Shown here one piece after another: positions 1 to 12,900 of a stretch of DNA of 64,000 bases (positions within the stretch are counted from its first letter, which is position 1; each line of letters starts with the position of its first letter). The DNA lies in assembly GCA_963966185.1 (NCBI GenBank), contig CAWZYM010000332.1, positions 172,001 through 236,000 on the forward strand. The letters are read 5' to 3'. The translations under genes were made by a program, and so were the position numbers. Source of the DNA: Rhabditoides inermis (lineage: Eukaryota; Nematoda; Chromadorea; Rhabditida; Rhabditidae). Below the pieces are notes generated by a model. That model was not told where the DNA came from. It did not search any database and saw only the letters and a program-made list of their open reading frames with translations.

Positions 1-44
<44 letters not shown>
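1..44. repeat. (ATG)n trinucleotide microsatellite
   Basis: The window opens inside a perfect ATG/TGA trinucleotide run of at least 44 bases. Its left end lies outside the window. Confidence 0.95.
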
Positions 45-46
<2 letters not shown>

Positions 47-1433
47 AACGAGAGTGATGAGGGTGGACACATCATCATCATTCCGACACATCATCGGTTT
101 GTTAACATTTTGATATGACTCCAGACGGGGAAGTAGAAAGCCATGACTTTAGAGGGTTGAGATATCCTGAGGGCGCCGTAAGAAGATACTGACCATAGAA
201 AACGGGAAAACTGAATTTCTAGCAACAAATCGTAACAAATCCTGAAATGCGGTTGAAAAACGTGAACAAAAATTGCGCACATACGTGTGATGGTAGACTT
301 CGGCTGGAAGCGGAACGGGGGTCACGGCTTCTGCACTCGCCGTTACGAGAGACGCGGGTTGAGTGTCGCTTCAAAAAAGAAAAGTGTGCTCAGAGACTGT
401 CCTCACGTTTCAACTAAGGAATTTTTGTCGCTATTTTTTTTAATTTTTGTACATGTTGATAAGACACTCGACACTCAAATGAAAACAACCATGCTTTATA
501 TACAATGCATACATTTTCGATTGTACCCCATTTAACCCAGCTTTCTAATCGGAGTTTTATCGATCGATCCAATGATATCGATCGATTTTCTTCAAAGTAC
601 AAGTGGCTCAAACTTTTAGAGACTCCGGATCGCAAAAAAAGTTGTGGCTCAAAGCAAACAAGTATTGCCGTTTGATTCGGTAAGAAAAGTCGTATCTCCT
701 TTCTCCTTTTGCAATTCTCTTTTTTCAGCTGGTTGAATCCAGGGTCCTCCTAGTCGAGAACGAGATGAGTTCTTGACTTACGACAACGTCAGCAGAGAAA
801 GTTGGGTAAGGTGGCATCGGACGTATTCCGTTCTTGAGTCGGTAGATGGTGTTGGGGGAATTCAACTTTCCAATCTCTTTGTTACAATCTTGCTTCTTAC
901 ATGAACACTCTTAAAGTTCATGAAAACTTGTTTTCACTGCTTTGCCCGTAGCCTTAAAACACAATTTTCGAAGCACAATTTCCGTGATCCCGTGATCTCT
1001 ATTGCGCTTCACAAGAAAACTCAAAGGGAGTGTACCCTATGATTTTATACTCGTTCACGAGAATAGTGTACAGAAATGCGCACGATGAATGACGGTTTCT
1101 CCAACCTCTTTTAGGAATCCGGCATACGATCAAACGGGCAAAGGCCAATTTCCGGCAAATTATCAAAACACCGAAACGTGAAAAAATTGAAAAAAAATCT
1201 ATTTTCACGTTCCGGCGCGTTTTCAACTTCAAAAATCCGAGGGTACATACAATCATGCCATCAAACTTTTGTACAAATACATAGTGGGCCCGCATGATGT
1301 CTTCGCTGTCTGTCATTTCTTCTAGTATACGGTATCTTCAAAATACACGATAATGTTTTCAACGAAAAATCCAGCTGTACGCACTTACATAGCTTAGGGT
1401 TATACACGCAACGCTTGACCCGCAACGACTCAC

Positions 1434-1522
1434 CGGTTGTGTGACACTACTGCTGCGGCACCGGCAGGCAGGTTGTCTCGGTCGCGGGTCGGCGGGGTAG
1501 TCGCTTCCTTGTCCGGGAGGAA
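1434..1522 (-). CDS. Candidate internal exon of an unidentified minus-strand gene
   Basis: On the minus strand an 89-bp GC-rich open segment is bounded by a TTTTCAG acceptor (just above 1522) and a GTGAGT donor (just below 1434). It reads 29 codons beginning F-L-P-D-K-E and ending S-H-N, with two bases left over. Composition and splice sites resemble the real exons elsewhere in the window. No partner exon was found on either side, so the gene and its product are unknown. It may be the edge of a divergently transcribed gene, or a chance match. Confidence 0.3.
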
Positions 1523-1943
1523 CTGAAAACACTGCATTCACACCGCTGAGCAACATCGCCAGTCACCCACGGTTGCATACAACGGTGCGGTTTTTCGTGT
1601 TTCTCTCTCTCCCCTGTCATCGGTCGGCTAAAAGATAATCGAAAAGGTAACTAGTCAATCAAAAGTAGAATAAGTAAACAGAAGAGGAGAGTTGAAAACG
1701 GATAGTTCAGTCAGTTTTTTTACGCGAAAAGTTGCTGGTTCGATTTCCCCTCTACCAAACTACCACCCGGTGAGACGCCTAAACTAACGCCTTTCTTCGA
1801 ATACTCGATCATCGGCAGCGTGAGGCCATCAAAGATCTTCTACCACGACCTCGCAACTGGTTATGTTCACGCCCATCTACCATGAACAGTCAGCACCATC
1901 GCTGCTCTATTCAAGCCAAGCTCTACCAACTGTACCAGACCAC

Positions 1944-2125
1944 CCAGTATAGTCGGTTTGGATCCTATATGCCATCCGTGACATTTCACATGTTGTGCAG
2001 TTTTGTGCAACACAACATGTTTGTCAACAAATATCCAAAACGCGTCCATGAGTAGGAATCGAACCGATGAGCAGCACGCAGCGATTGCGCACTGGCGGCG
2101 CGCTCTACCACTGCGCCATAGAGGC
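1944..2125 (-). repeat. tRNA-headed SINE-like repeat, minus copy
   Basis: Read on the minus strand, this starts with a tRNA-like head (A-box-like TGGCGCAGTGG and B-box-like GGTTCGATTCC). It continues into a body with an ACATGTTGTG/CACAACATGT short palindrome and ends near GGATCCAAACCGACTATA. The head cannot form a proper acceptor stem, so it is not a functional tRNA gene. It faces the related copy at 2240-2420, and the two form an inverted repeat about 115 bp apart. Confidence 0.75.
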
Positions 2126-2239
2126 AGTGGTTAAGAGATCGAAGAGATGGCACATGTAGCTCCACTGGTCACTTGAGTGTACTATGATGAGAGTTAACGA
2201 GCAAACATATGGGCGAGAATCAATGACCTCTTAGTGTGA

Positions 2240-2420
2240 GCCTAAATGGCGCAGTGGTAGAGCGCGCCACCAGCGCGCGATCGTTGCGAGCTGCCCATGG
2301 GTTCGATTACCTATCACAAAGCGTTTTGGATCTTCGAAGGTATACATGTTGTGTTGCACGAAACTGCACAACATGTGAAATGTCACGGATGGCAAATAGG
2401 ATCCAATTCGACTATATGCT
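2240..2420 (+). repeat. tRNA-headed SINE-like repeat, plus copy
   Basis: Plus-strand partner of the repeat at 1944-2125. It has the same order: tRNA-like head with A and B boxes, the ACATGTTGTG motif and its complement, a TGTCACGGATGGCA stretch, and a tail containing GGATCCAATTCGACTATA. The same tail occurs again at about 11386, which marks a dispersed family. Confidence 0.75.
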
Positions 2421-2620
2421 GACATTGAATGTCGGAATCTGATAACAACAAACAGCAACAAACAGATGAATATAGCTCTCGAGTCTTGTCTCGCGTCTCC
2501 TTGGGTGCGGCCTCATTTTCCACCGATTTTCCCTGCAAACAGCGTTGATTCGAGTCAAGCAATCGAAAATCACTCGATTACCAGTCGATAATCAGTCGAT
2601 AATCGAGCTGAAGGGAGTAC

Positions 2621-2687
2621 CTTGTTCGTAGTGTTGGTAGCAGATGTTCGTAGTGTTGGTAGCAGCTTGTTCGTAGTGTTGGTAGCA
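2621..2687. repeat. Three-copy short tandem repeat
   Basis: The unit TGTTCGTAGTGTTGGTAGCA is repeated three times with small spacer differences. No coding potential is evident. Confidence 0.85.
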
Positions 2688-3113
2688 GTCTCGTACCGCT
2701 TGTTGGTGGAGTACTGGCACGCGGTAGGTTTCCCTGCAACACGAGCATAAATAGATATATAGAGAGAGAGAAAGAGAGAGAGAGGGAGGTAGAGATAGAG
2801 AGAGAGAGAGAGGTCGGACGCTCGTGCCTGGGTATCTCGTTGTCGCGGCGGCGCGCATGTGACGACGAAAGCTGGCGAGATGAGCAGTGGCAGGAGCACG
2901 TGAACGAGCGAGCTCGTTAACACGTACATCCCACTGCCTACCCACACAAGTCGTCGCAATGACGACGCGCCGGCGGCGGCGGCTCGCTGTTCGCGCGGCC
3001 CAGATCAGAGATCAGAAAGATTAGCATGCGCCCGAATTACCGCATGCATCTGGCAGCGCGCACGTCGCTGTGGCGATACGCACGCGGCGCGATCAGGCTA
3101 CGGACGTGGAAGC

Positions 3114-3164
<51 letters not shown>

Positions 3165-3919
3165 CCCTTTCTCTCTCATCAGATCCTTCTCTTTTTCATT
3201 ATGTAGGTTAAGAGATCGAAGAGATTCACAGAAGTATGAGTTGAATGAACTGTACAATAACGCATTTAGAAACGATCGAGGGGACAGCGATGAACTCATC
3301 AAAACATACAAAAGTTCGGAACTCGTTTTCATTAGTAACTCTGTGCACGCACCTTACCACTGACAGTCAGATTAAACAGTTGAAGAAAATGATGAACAGC
3401 TAGGACAATCTATAAAAAAATTATAATTCATCGTCTTCGATTTTTCTGTTTCTATTCCCTATACCCCGCATTCGTTTCAATTTGAAGTGCGTTTTCGATG
3501 AGATAGTTACCCAGGCTTGATATATATGAGAACTGAGTGATTTATTATTAACCATTTGTTTTATAGTGGAAAGAACCTATTTGAATCTTCCACTATCATA
3601 CAGATTTTCCTATTTACATTTTCTATTTACATTTTCTATTTACTATGTATACTATTTACATTTCAAAACCCAAATAGTGACACGTAGTGCACGCACAATA
3701 GCTTTCGATTTACACTACGTCTTCGTTCGCGCTTTTTTGCTTTTTTTTTTTGTTTTATTATGTTTTGTTTCGTATTCTTATTTCTTTGATTATATGTCGT
3801 TTATTTCTTATAACAACAGTAAGCATGTTTTGTTAACCGAATATCATGAGTTCAAATCTCATCTTCTTCAGAATCTCGTTTACAGCTTTTTCGAAACTAT
3901 TGAATCTCTAACCAGTTTG

Positions 3920-3929
3920 TTTACAGTGC
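3920..3929 (+). promoter_or_regulatory. Likely spliced-leader trans-splice acceptor of WDR3
   Basis: The sequence TTTACAG followed by three bases lies directly before the WDR3 start codon at 3930. No convincing upstream exon or donor is visible. In nematodes an orphan acceptor a few bases before the ATG is typical of spliced-leader addition. Similar acceptors precede the acid sphingomyelinase ATG (57041), the small peptide gene ATG (56018) and the biotin ligase ATG (17931). Confidence 0.5.
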
Positions 3930-6900
3930 ATGGGTCTGACGAAGCAGTACCTTCGGTACGCGCCGGTGGGCACGTGCAATGTGGTGGCGTCGTCGGGCGG
4001 CGCCGTGGTGGCCATCGACCAGTGGGCGTGCGCCGTCGCAGCCTGCGAGTCCGTCTCCATCTACAACATGCGCACCGTCGACAGGGTAGGCTCTTGTATT
4101 ATAGAACACGTTGTTGTCAGTTTTGTGGGCAAGAGTTTATGGTTATGAATACAAAAAAGGGTTGTGTTTCAGATCTCCGAGCTGCGCGAGGGCGAGAAGG
4201 GTGTGACGTGTTTGAAGTTGAGCAACGACAAGCGCTACATGGCGGTGGGCTACGCGGACGGAGCCGTGCGCCTGTTCGACAGGCAGGCCGAGGGTCAGTC
4301 AGACGCTTGTGATTCTATCACCGGTCATAATTCTGTTTCGCATGTTGTACGAAATAGGTGGTTCGTGTTTTCTCCAATGTCTTACTTAACAAAACATATT
4401 CAATTCATATTTATTTTTTGAATAATATTTTATATTCATTATGGCGTTTTCAGACCAGAACACGGCGGTGGTGTTCTCGGGCCACAAAAAGGGCGTAAAC
4501 TGTCTCGCATTCAGCGCCGATGGACTCACACTCGCGTCTGGGGGAAAGGTGGGATTACTTACGTTGTTTTCATTGCTGATTAAGTTCTGATCTGGTAACA
4601 CATTCGAGATCCTATTGTGAATGATTGGTATTGGGAGACATGCCAGTGTGTGTGTCCTGATTGTTCTTGGTAGATGGTGCGTGAACATCCAACATAGCGA
4701 AATGATCAGTTACTGATTCAACGGTGTGGACTAAATTGTTCTTACAACATGACCGTACTTGTAGGACACGTCGATCATCTTGTGGGACATCGTGTCGGAG
4801 AGTGGACTGTTCCGTCTCAACGGCCACAAGGACTCGGTCACTCACCTCCAGTTCGCACACGACGGAAACAGCCTCATCTCATCGTGAGTCGTATCATATA
4901 TTATTCAACATAAGTGTTTTGATTGAATTATGTTAATTAACCATATAAACTACAGGAGCAAGGACACGTTCATCAAGATGTGGTCGCTGGCGTCGCAGAC
5001 GTGCTTCTACACACTCACCGACAGCCGATCAGAGGTGGGGTTGGGATTGTAGTTTGTAGTAATTGAGGATTATATGTGATCTGTGATTGTTGTAGCCAAT
5101 TGTCTTTTTGAAAAGGGTTGTTTTGTTTTGGTTGTTGATGTTGATCATCGTTCATTGGTACTTTGTGATTGTTGTAGCCAACATTTCTTTGTAGAAATGT
5201 TGAAATCTGTAACATATTATTTCGAGCTTTTCCCCAATCCCCAATTATATTGTGGGATGGTACTACGTACCTACTTTATTGTTGCTACGAATCGCCTTGA
5301 TCGACATTTGTAATCCGTAACGTATTCTGCGCAGATCTACTCGTTCTGCCTGCTCAAGGAGGATTCTCTGCTGGTAGTGGCTACGACGGAGCTGGAGCTG
5401 ATTGTGTACAGTCTCGAGTGGCTCGACGGCACTGTGGGAGTGGAGGTGGGTGATGTTTACTAAATAAGGAGTGTCAGTCTCTTCGGCTTTTTCCCATGGC
5501 ACTGTGGGAGTGGAAGGTGTAGTCGACGTTTGCCAGCTTGTCTCCGTTTTTATTTACCCGATGCGTGATGTGTCGTTTTTACTAATTACTGGTTTGTTAG
5601 TGATTATGATAGTAATAGATTGATCAATTTGATCCCCAGGACTCTGCCCCTTCTAAGAAGAAGGCGCGCCAGCCGAACTCGCTGCTGCCGCTCATTCAGA
5701 AGGACGAGGACGACATGGAAAACGTGAGTAGTCATTATCATCTATTCTCCTTTTCTTTATGTACTAGCGTTTTGTAATTCCTATCCTATAGTGTTAATTT
5801 AATATCTACGTTTGTCTCTTTTTTGCCAGATGAAGATGGCGAAGATGATACTTATTGATATCTGTACGCATTGATCAGTATTCTTCATGCATTGAAACGT
5901 ATGTGTTGCAGCGTTTCGTGCGTGTGCACCCTCGCGGGAAGCTGCTGCGGCAGGGCGGCGGCCGCGCCCTCCAACTCGCAGCCAGCCACGACGGACAACT
6001 GCTCGTCTGCGTGGTGCGTGGGGCGATAGGTAGAGAGGAGAAGGAGGGAATAGGACGTGTTGATATCTAGGGGCACATTGGGGCATGGGGGAAGCACAAG
6101 AGGGAGGGGAAGAGGAAGGGAGGGGAACTGCATTAGGGATACTGGTTGTGGGTTGGAGATATAGGGAGGTGTGCCCTTGTGACCATGATGAGAGTGAATT
6201 CGCTAAGATTTCGGGTCATGTGATCAGGACAAATGGATGTACGTAACTAGTGTATTGTGATTTGCAGGGTTCGGAGAAGCAGTCTGACGTGTACCGCGTG
6301 TTCTCGGACGAGGAGGCGATGAAGCGACTGAAGAAGAAGATGACCAAGGCGAAGAAGAGGGCGGCAGAGAGGTGAGAGGGGCAGAGCGGTATTTCAATGA
6401 ATCTATTGGTGCAATGTACGTAGTAACGGGTGTGGGAGTATCGTTTTTGTGTGTTAATTAGTAAGTGCACGAAGAACTTTAACGATTTGTACGCTTTATT
6501 TGGTTTATTCAGTGTGTGAAGCATATTGTTCGTGTATCAGCTTCTCTTGCCCCATTTCTCTTTTTCCAGTTCTGAGGCTGCTCCGTCGGAGGCTGACGTG
6601 GCGCGGGATGTGACGGTGGAGGTACAGCGGGTGGGCGATTTCCGCCACGCCGCCAAGACAAAGTGGGCCGACTTTGCGCCGCAGACGAGGCTGGACGGAG
6701 ACGTGCTCGAGTACAGGGTGGGTGAAGGGTGAGCGTGCACTGGAAAGACAGAGAGAGCATTGAAATAAATTGCATTCCTCTTTTTCCAGAGAGTGCATTG
6801 AAATATATTTTTAATGGGTGGTATTCGTAAAGTGGAAGAAACGTATTTTGAATTGCAACACTGTTTCCTGACACATCTCTTCATGGTATTGTTTTTTTTT

Positions 6901-9900
6901 ATATATGTGTTGTGTGAAACGTATTTTTAATCGGAAGTTTGTTTCGTCGCGGATTATATGTTCATGGTATTGTTTTTATATATGTGTTGTGTGGAACGTA
7001 TTGCACAGTGCTGAACATTAGTCCATTGCCACTTCAGCTCTTCTCTCTGATGATGAACAACAATGTGATTGCGAGCAAGCTGAGCCTGGATCTGGCCAAG
7101 AACACGGCTACTGTAGAGGCGGTCGCGGATCTCGATCAGGTAAGGAGAGAATATCTGTTATTGTCTAATTTTGTTTTTGGTTATCATTCTGACTGTATTA
7201 TCTCGTTAATGTCTCGTCTTAATCAGTTTGTAAAAACATATGTACAATATTGTTATTGTTATTCTCAGCTGGGCCACCGCGAGGACATCCGCTCCATGTC
7301 GTTCGCGTCGAATAACTCATGCTTCGCCACCGGAGGAGGCGACCAGGTGGGCGGGGCGAGAGAGGGCGCGGCTTGGACTGAGAATGTTGTGGTGTAAAAA
7401 GGTATACATAGCGTTTCTGTGGAGCTGCATGGCGAAACGTATTTTGAGTGAGCCGACCACATAATGGTGTGACGTTGAAATGGTGTTGCAGGTGATGGCA
7501 TGGCGTGTTGGTAGAGATGCACATCAACATCTTCGCATTGCAGGTGATGTTGTGGAACGCGCACTCGCTGCGCCCTGTGAACACTCTGAAGGACGAGGCG
7601 ATGCGCCACGTGACGGGCGTGCTGTTCGCCACCGGAGACGCCCATCTCATCGCGGCAACCAAGGTGGGGAGGGTGGGGGAGACTGTTTTGTGTTCTAGGC
7701 GTTCCTAGGTTGGGATTGTGCACGAGAGTGGGCACTTGGATTAGTGAATTTGGTGGTGCGTATTGTTGGCTGTTTGTTAACACACATGGAATTGAGTGGG
7801 TTGGGTTGGAGGATTTTGTGTTCTATGCTTTCCAGGTGAGTGTTGTTAAAGCAAGAGGTTGTTTGCAGTTCGCATTGGCATAGTGTATGCCATGGTGCGT
7901 ATTTTTGGTGATTTGTTGTTTTCGAGTTTCAAGAAATTGATCTCTATAGTAAAAAAAAGGTCCCACATGCCACTCATGGTGTTTCGTTGTGCATAGAAAA
8001 TTCCATTTAACCAAAAATTGTGCAAAAAAAATGCAATATGTGTGATATCACGACGAAAATAGGTACGGTAGCTTATAGCAGCGAGCCTTGTCAGAACAGC
8101 TGATTGCGGCTGCTGGTTTTTGTGTGTATTTTTTTTCTTTTATATCATATATCATGTTTTATTGTGTTTCGTTATTATCTACTGATATTACACATGCATG
8201 CTATACGACTGGAACAATATTTCACGTCCATTGTTACGACTTTTTATTCGCGCATTCGCTGCTACGTTTCGAATTTATTTCCATTTTATTGTTCTTCGTT
8301 CATAGAACATCGACGCGATGGATCAGCGTCCGCTACCTGAACCGCCCTCCGACTCTCCCCGTTATTCTTCCTCACAACAACAGGTGCGTTTCAATATTTT
8401 ATTATACTGTTTGTGCCTTTCATTTCAGTACAATAATTGTATTACAGCTGATCAGAGTCGTCAATGTCGCGGGGCAAACAATTCGTTTGCGAGTTGTCTC
8501 CGGACCTGCCGCACAGCCACTTCCTTCACCAAGCGTACCACAGTCTCGTCCAACATATGCAGGTATGTGTATTGGTTGTGAATTGATCGTTGAATTCTAA
8601 TTTGAGGGGTTCCTCTCGATCACCGAGCTCTTCTCCAACCTGTTGCCCAGAATGTGGTTCGAACAATTGGCCCCGGTAAGTAGGTTTGATTGCACTGAAA
8701 CATTAGAAACATGATTTTCAGCTCGGCCGAGTGTTTCTAGTCTCCCGCGGTTGCCGTCTCTGCCGTATGCCCGTCCGCTGACTCCCCCTATTCTCACTAT
8801 TGGTTCTCGGAGAGCAAGCGGTGCACCCCTCCTTTCTCAAGCTCCACCACCTCATTGTGAGTAGTTCTTTCTTTTTTTCATCATCATAGTAATGTTTCAG
8901 CACTCTTTCCGCCGTCGAAGTCGATTCTCATGGTCAAGGACTCGCAACCGCCGCCTCCAGATCGACCATCCACCACGTCGACCAAGTTGTCTCCTTCACC
9001 GGTCCCTCCGCCTTCTCCCCACATTCTCCCCAACAGTCCGTTAAAGGTATTTTGCAATGTATTGTTTATCAGACATTTTATTGTAAACAATTGGTCTATA
9101 GTTGTATCATGTATTATGTACGCAAGTAATAAATATTTTTTAATCGTTTTTATTAGATTTTGGGACAAAATACATTGAGAAACATGACGATTGGACGGTG
9201 TAGTTTTGTGTATGGGTGTTGTTCAGGGTCTCTCTCTTCCGTGCAGTCCCCGAGTGAAGGGAAACAAAGTGTGTGGGAAAGCTTGCCTGCTCGCACGCCG
9301 AGTGCTCCATTTCTTCCGTGGCATGAAGGCGACACTCGGTTCGTCTGCCCGAAGAACGATTTTCGACAACCCGCTCAAGCTCGCCGCAGCTATTCTGCAA
9401 GTGTCAGCGAGGAAGCTGCAGAAGCTGGAGAAGGGTGGTCCCCCAGTGGACGGGCGCCTCCCCCGCTGCGCACCAAGGCGTCGCCCGTTAAGTAAGAAGA
9501 AGAAGTACGCCGCTGCTGTCGCTCGTCAGACCCAGTTTGTTCTGGAGAAGATAAGGAGGGTTGTTCACAACAAGTACAACCTGGAGGTTCCCGTCAACCC
9601 TGTCGAGATCAATCAGGAGGTGCGGGAGGATCTCCTGAAGGACAACATGATATTCTCTGTCTCGCTCACCACCTTTCTGCATATTCTTCACGGCATTGGA
9701 TTCTCTTTCAAGAGGATCAACGGAAGGACCAAGATGCTTGAGAGGAGCGATTTGATTCTGTGGGTTTTCATGTGTATCTCCGCTGTCGCAAGTAATGTCG
9801 CAAGTGCAAGTCAGAATGAATGTCTACACGTGGAAGTCTACATTGTCCTCGCCTTGGCATGCAGTGAATCATCGTTGTCTCATTCTATGGTTGGCATGCA

Positions 9901-12900
9901 GTGGTTTTCTTCGGCTATCACAATTGAATTGGATTACGGTAGTCGATTTAGGTGGCGTTCTCGGTTTCTTCGACGGATGTTCCAGCTCCGGAAGGCCGGC
10001 AACGTTCTCTTCGTGTTCCTCGACGAGACGTGGGTGTGGGTCGGCATGTCCCACACTCACGATTGGATTGATAATTGGGCGATCGCCAATCCGCGAGAGG
10101 CGCGCCGCAAGGGTCTGTCCGCCGGTCCGACTGCTCCTCCAGACCGGGGCAACCGAGGGATTGTCGTTGGCGCTGTGACTGAAGAGGGTTTCGTTCCGGG
10201 ATCCTTCGAGGTGATCACTTCTGGAGCTGGTGATCAGAGCGATGGCGACTATCACAGAGTCATGAACGGCGACCTCTTCAAGAAGTGGTTTGAAGGGATG
10301 TTTGAGCAGGCGGAGAAGATGGCAGCTGGAAGGCAGGTGGTGGTCGTAATGGATAACGCCAGTTATCACAGTGTGGTCAGCGAACCGGTGCCGACCATGG
10401 GGAGCAGGAAGGGCGTCATCCGCGAGTACTTGGAGGAGTGCGGAGTGGTGCTGAACGGACAGGAGAAGAAGCCGGATCTGCAGAAGAAGCTCAAGGAGTA
10501 CATCGCGACTCAGGGTGGTAGAAAGGCGTTGCAGCGGTACGAGATCGACGACTGGGTGGAGGAGAGGGGAGGGGAAGTGGTACGGCTCCCGCCGTACCAC
10601 TGTCAGTTCAACCCGATTGAGGAGGTGTGGTCGTGGGTGAAAGGAGAGGTCAAAAAGCAGAACAACAGCAAGAACAAGATAGAAGACCTCAAGCGGATCA
10701 CCAAGGATGTTGCGGCGGGGTTGAGTGTGGACATGATCCAGAAGTACATTGGACACGCCCAGCGCGCAGAGAAGGAGTACATCAACAAGGACGGAGTGAT
10801 CCTGGAGCACAAGCCCTTCGATGTTATCGACCTGGATACGGATTCTGATGGCGAGCACGACTCCGACTGGGACGAGTACTGCGACCAGTATGGTCTGTAG
10901 AGTGAGAGAGAGGGGGAAGGGAGATTAGGAGAGAGAATTAGTGAGAGAATATAATGTTATTGACTTATTGATTGATTCAGATTTGTTGTTGTTTGTTTGA
11001 TGTTTGTTATAATGTTATTGTTGAGAATAAATGATATATAGACACTCAAGGAAGCGACGAAATGATTAATATAGAACTCACAAAAAACTCGCAAACAATC
11101 ATTTCAGGAAATGCGTGAGGAAACACTCGACGAGAAGAGAGTAAGATGCGCGCGAACAAGCCATGAGCAAGCAGCTGTCTAGTGCAGTGGCAGTGCGCTC
11201 GTCTCACAAAACTGCGCACTTGCGAGTCCCCGCGGGTTCGAGTCCCGTGATGGGAAGAGATTTTGCTCACTTCAAAATCTCACAACAATTGAAAAAAAAA
11301 CATCGCATGCGAGTGGGAGGGGTTAGCAAGCCCCGCCCACAGCATGCGAATCATAACTTTCTTCATCGGCCGAGTGGCATGTGGGATCCAAGTCGACTAT
11401 AACAGTAATGGGATGTTTGCATATTTGGTGAAACGTATGCATTATTGTATAATCAATTGTGTGCAGAACGGTGAGCTACACGTGTGGGAGACGGCGACGT
11501 GCGAGCTGCTGGAGACGGTGCAGGGGGCACATGAGGGAGGTGAGGAGGGAGAGAGACAGAGAGAGGGGGAGAATGGAGAAAGAGAGATAGAGAGAGGGAG
11601 AGAGAAGGGAGAGAAAGAGAGATGAAGAGAGGGAGTTGAATGGCGATGTGTGGTCAGGTATCTGGTCGATTGCCGCCCTGCCCGACGGCAAGGGCTTTGT
11701 GACGGCGTCGGCGGACAAGAAGCTCAAGTTCTGGAACTACGAGCTCAAGCAGGACCTCGGCAAGTGAGTGAGCGGGCAGCGGGAATCGGTTGAGCTTGTT
11801 CACGAAAGCGAAAGTAGGTAATTGAGTTGTCCAATATGTTCGAGACATATTTGTTTTACGAAACATATGTTTGCGAAGTTATAGTAGATTGCTTTCATTG
11901 TCCATGTGAGTCGTCGTCGTAGATAGACTGAGTGTGGCTGGGGACCTTCCCCCCTATCGTCTCCCTATTGCAGGAAGCGTCTGACGGTGCGCGAGACTCG
12001 CCAGCTGGAGCTGAGCGACGAGGCGCTCTCGGTGGCGATCAGCCCCAATGGTGAGTCGAGTCAAGTGTTTTAGGTAAAATTAAAGGTTCTGTTTCCATTG
12101 TTATATTAAAAGCGTACCCTTCTTTTTTGTATGGTCATTTTTCAGGCAAGTTCGTTGTGGTCGGTCTGCTGGACTCGACTGCGGCCGTGTACTTCCTCGA
12201 CTCGCTCAAGTTCTTCCTCTCCCTCTACGGACACTCGCTCCCCGTCACCTGCGTGTCCATCAGCCCTGTATGTTGTTCTGTTTTGTTTGATTTATTTTCG
12301 CATTAGAGCTTTTCTTTTGAGAAACCAATACTTCTGCGTCTTTTGAATCGGGCCTTTACCTACATTTGATATGTTTCGACACCGTGTTAGGATGCGATGT
12401 TTGGGTTTGGCAAGTAATTCCATCATTATATATCTACAAGATTGAAGTTTACTAAAAGTGCGATATTAGGCTCGGTATGTTCGGTGATGAAACTATACAT
12501 TATATTTACTCCATACTCTATTTATGATGCATCTCTGTAATGACTGAAGTATGTGCAGGACAGCCGCATGTGTGTGACGGGCTCTGCCGACAAGTCGATC
12601 AAGGTGTGGGGACTGGACTTTGGAGACTGCCACAAGAGCTTCCACGCACACGACGAGGCGTGAGTGGAAAGGGGGGGGGGAGAGAGATGGGGGAATTGAG
12701 AGAGAGAGGCAGAGAGGAGAGAGAGAGCCCCTTCCAGTGTGTCTGCCGTGATGTATTCTCCGAACGTGGAGGAGATTACTGTCTGGTCGGCGGGCAGGGA
12801 CGGAAAGGTGGGCGATGACGATTTTTGATTTGTCATTGTCATTTTTCTAGTATCATACTTTGCAGATTCATGTTCGTGTTTCTTACTAATAGGTATGATA

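Larger units (their letters stand above)
45..3919. other. Intergenic/upstream region without a firm gene
   Basis: No multi-exon gene could be assembled here. The stretch holds an inverted pair of tRNA-like repeats (1.9-2.4 kb), a three-copy 22-25 bp tandem repeat (2621-2687), GA and CT microsatellites (about 2759-2813 and 3115-3160), one candidate minus-strand exon (1434-1522) and a CpG-rich patch around 2940-3110. That patch could be promoter sequence for WDR3 or for a divergent gene. A sequence near 1019-1034 resembles the terminal 13 bases of the TTAA-flanked MITE at 19337. Confidence 0.6.

Noticed and set aside
2240..2320. Functional tRNA genes (also at 11170, 40132 and 40488)
   Set aside because: A and B boxes are present but the 5' and 3' ends do not pair into an acceptor stem; they fit tRNA-derived repeats.
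3566..4312. 248-codon plus-strand frame overlapping the start of WDR3
   Set aside because: It runs through AT-rich intergenic sequence and reads WDR3 exons in the wrong frame.
8651..8675. A 25-bp micro-exon of the nested transposase gene
   Set aside because: Including it puts a stop in the next exon; joining 8562 to 8722 directly keeps the frame.
9869..10858. 329-codon open frame on the minus strand
   Set aside because: Antisense shadow of the transposase coding exons; it has no domain signature.
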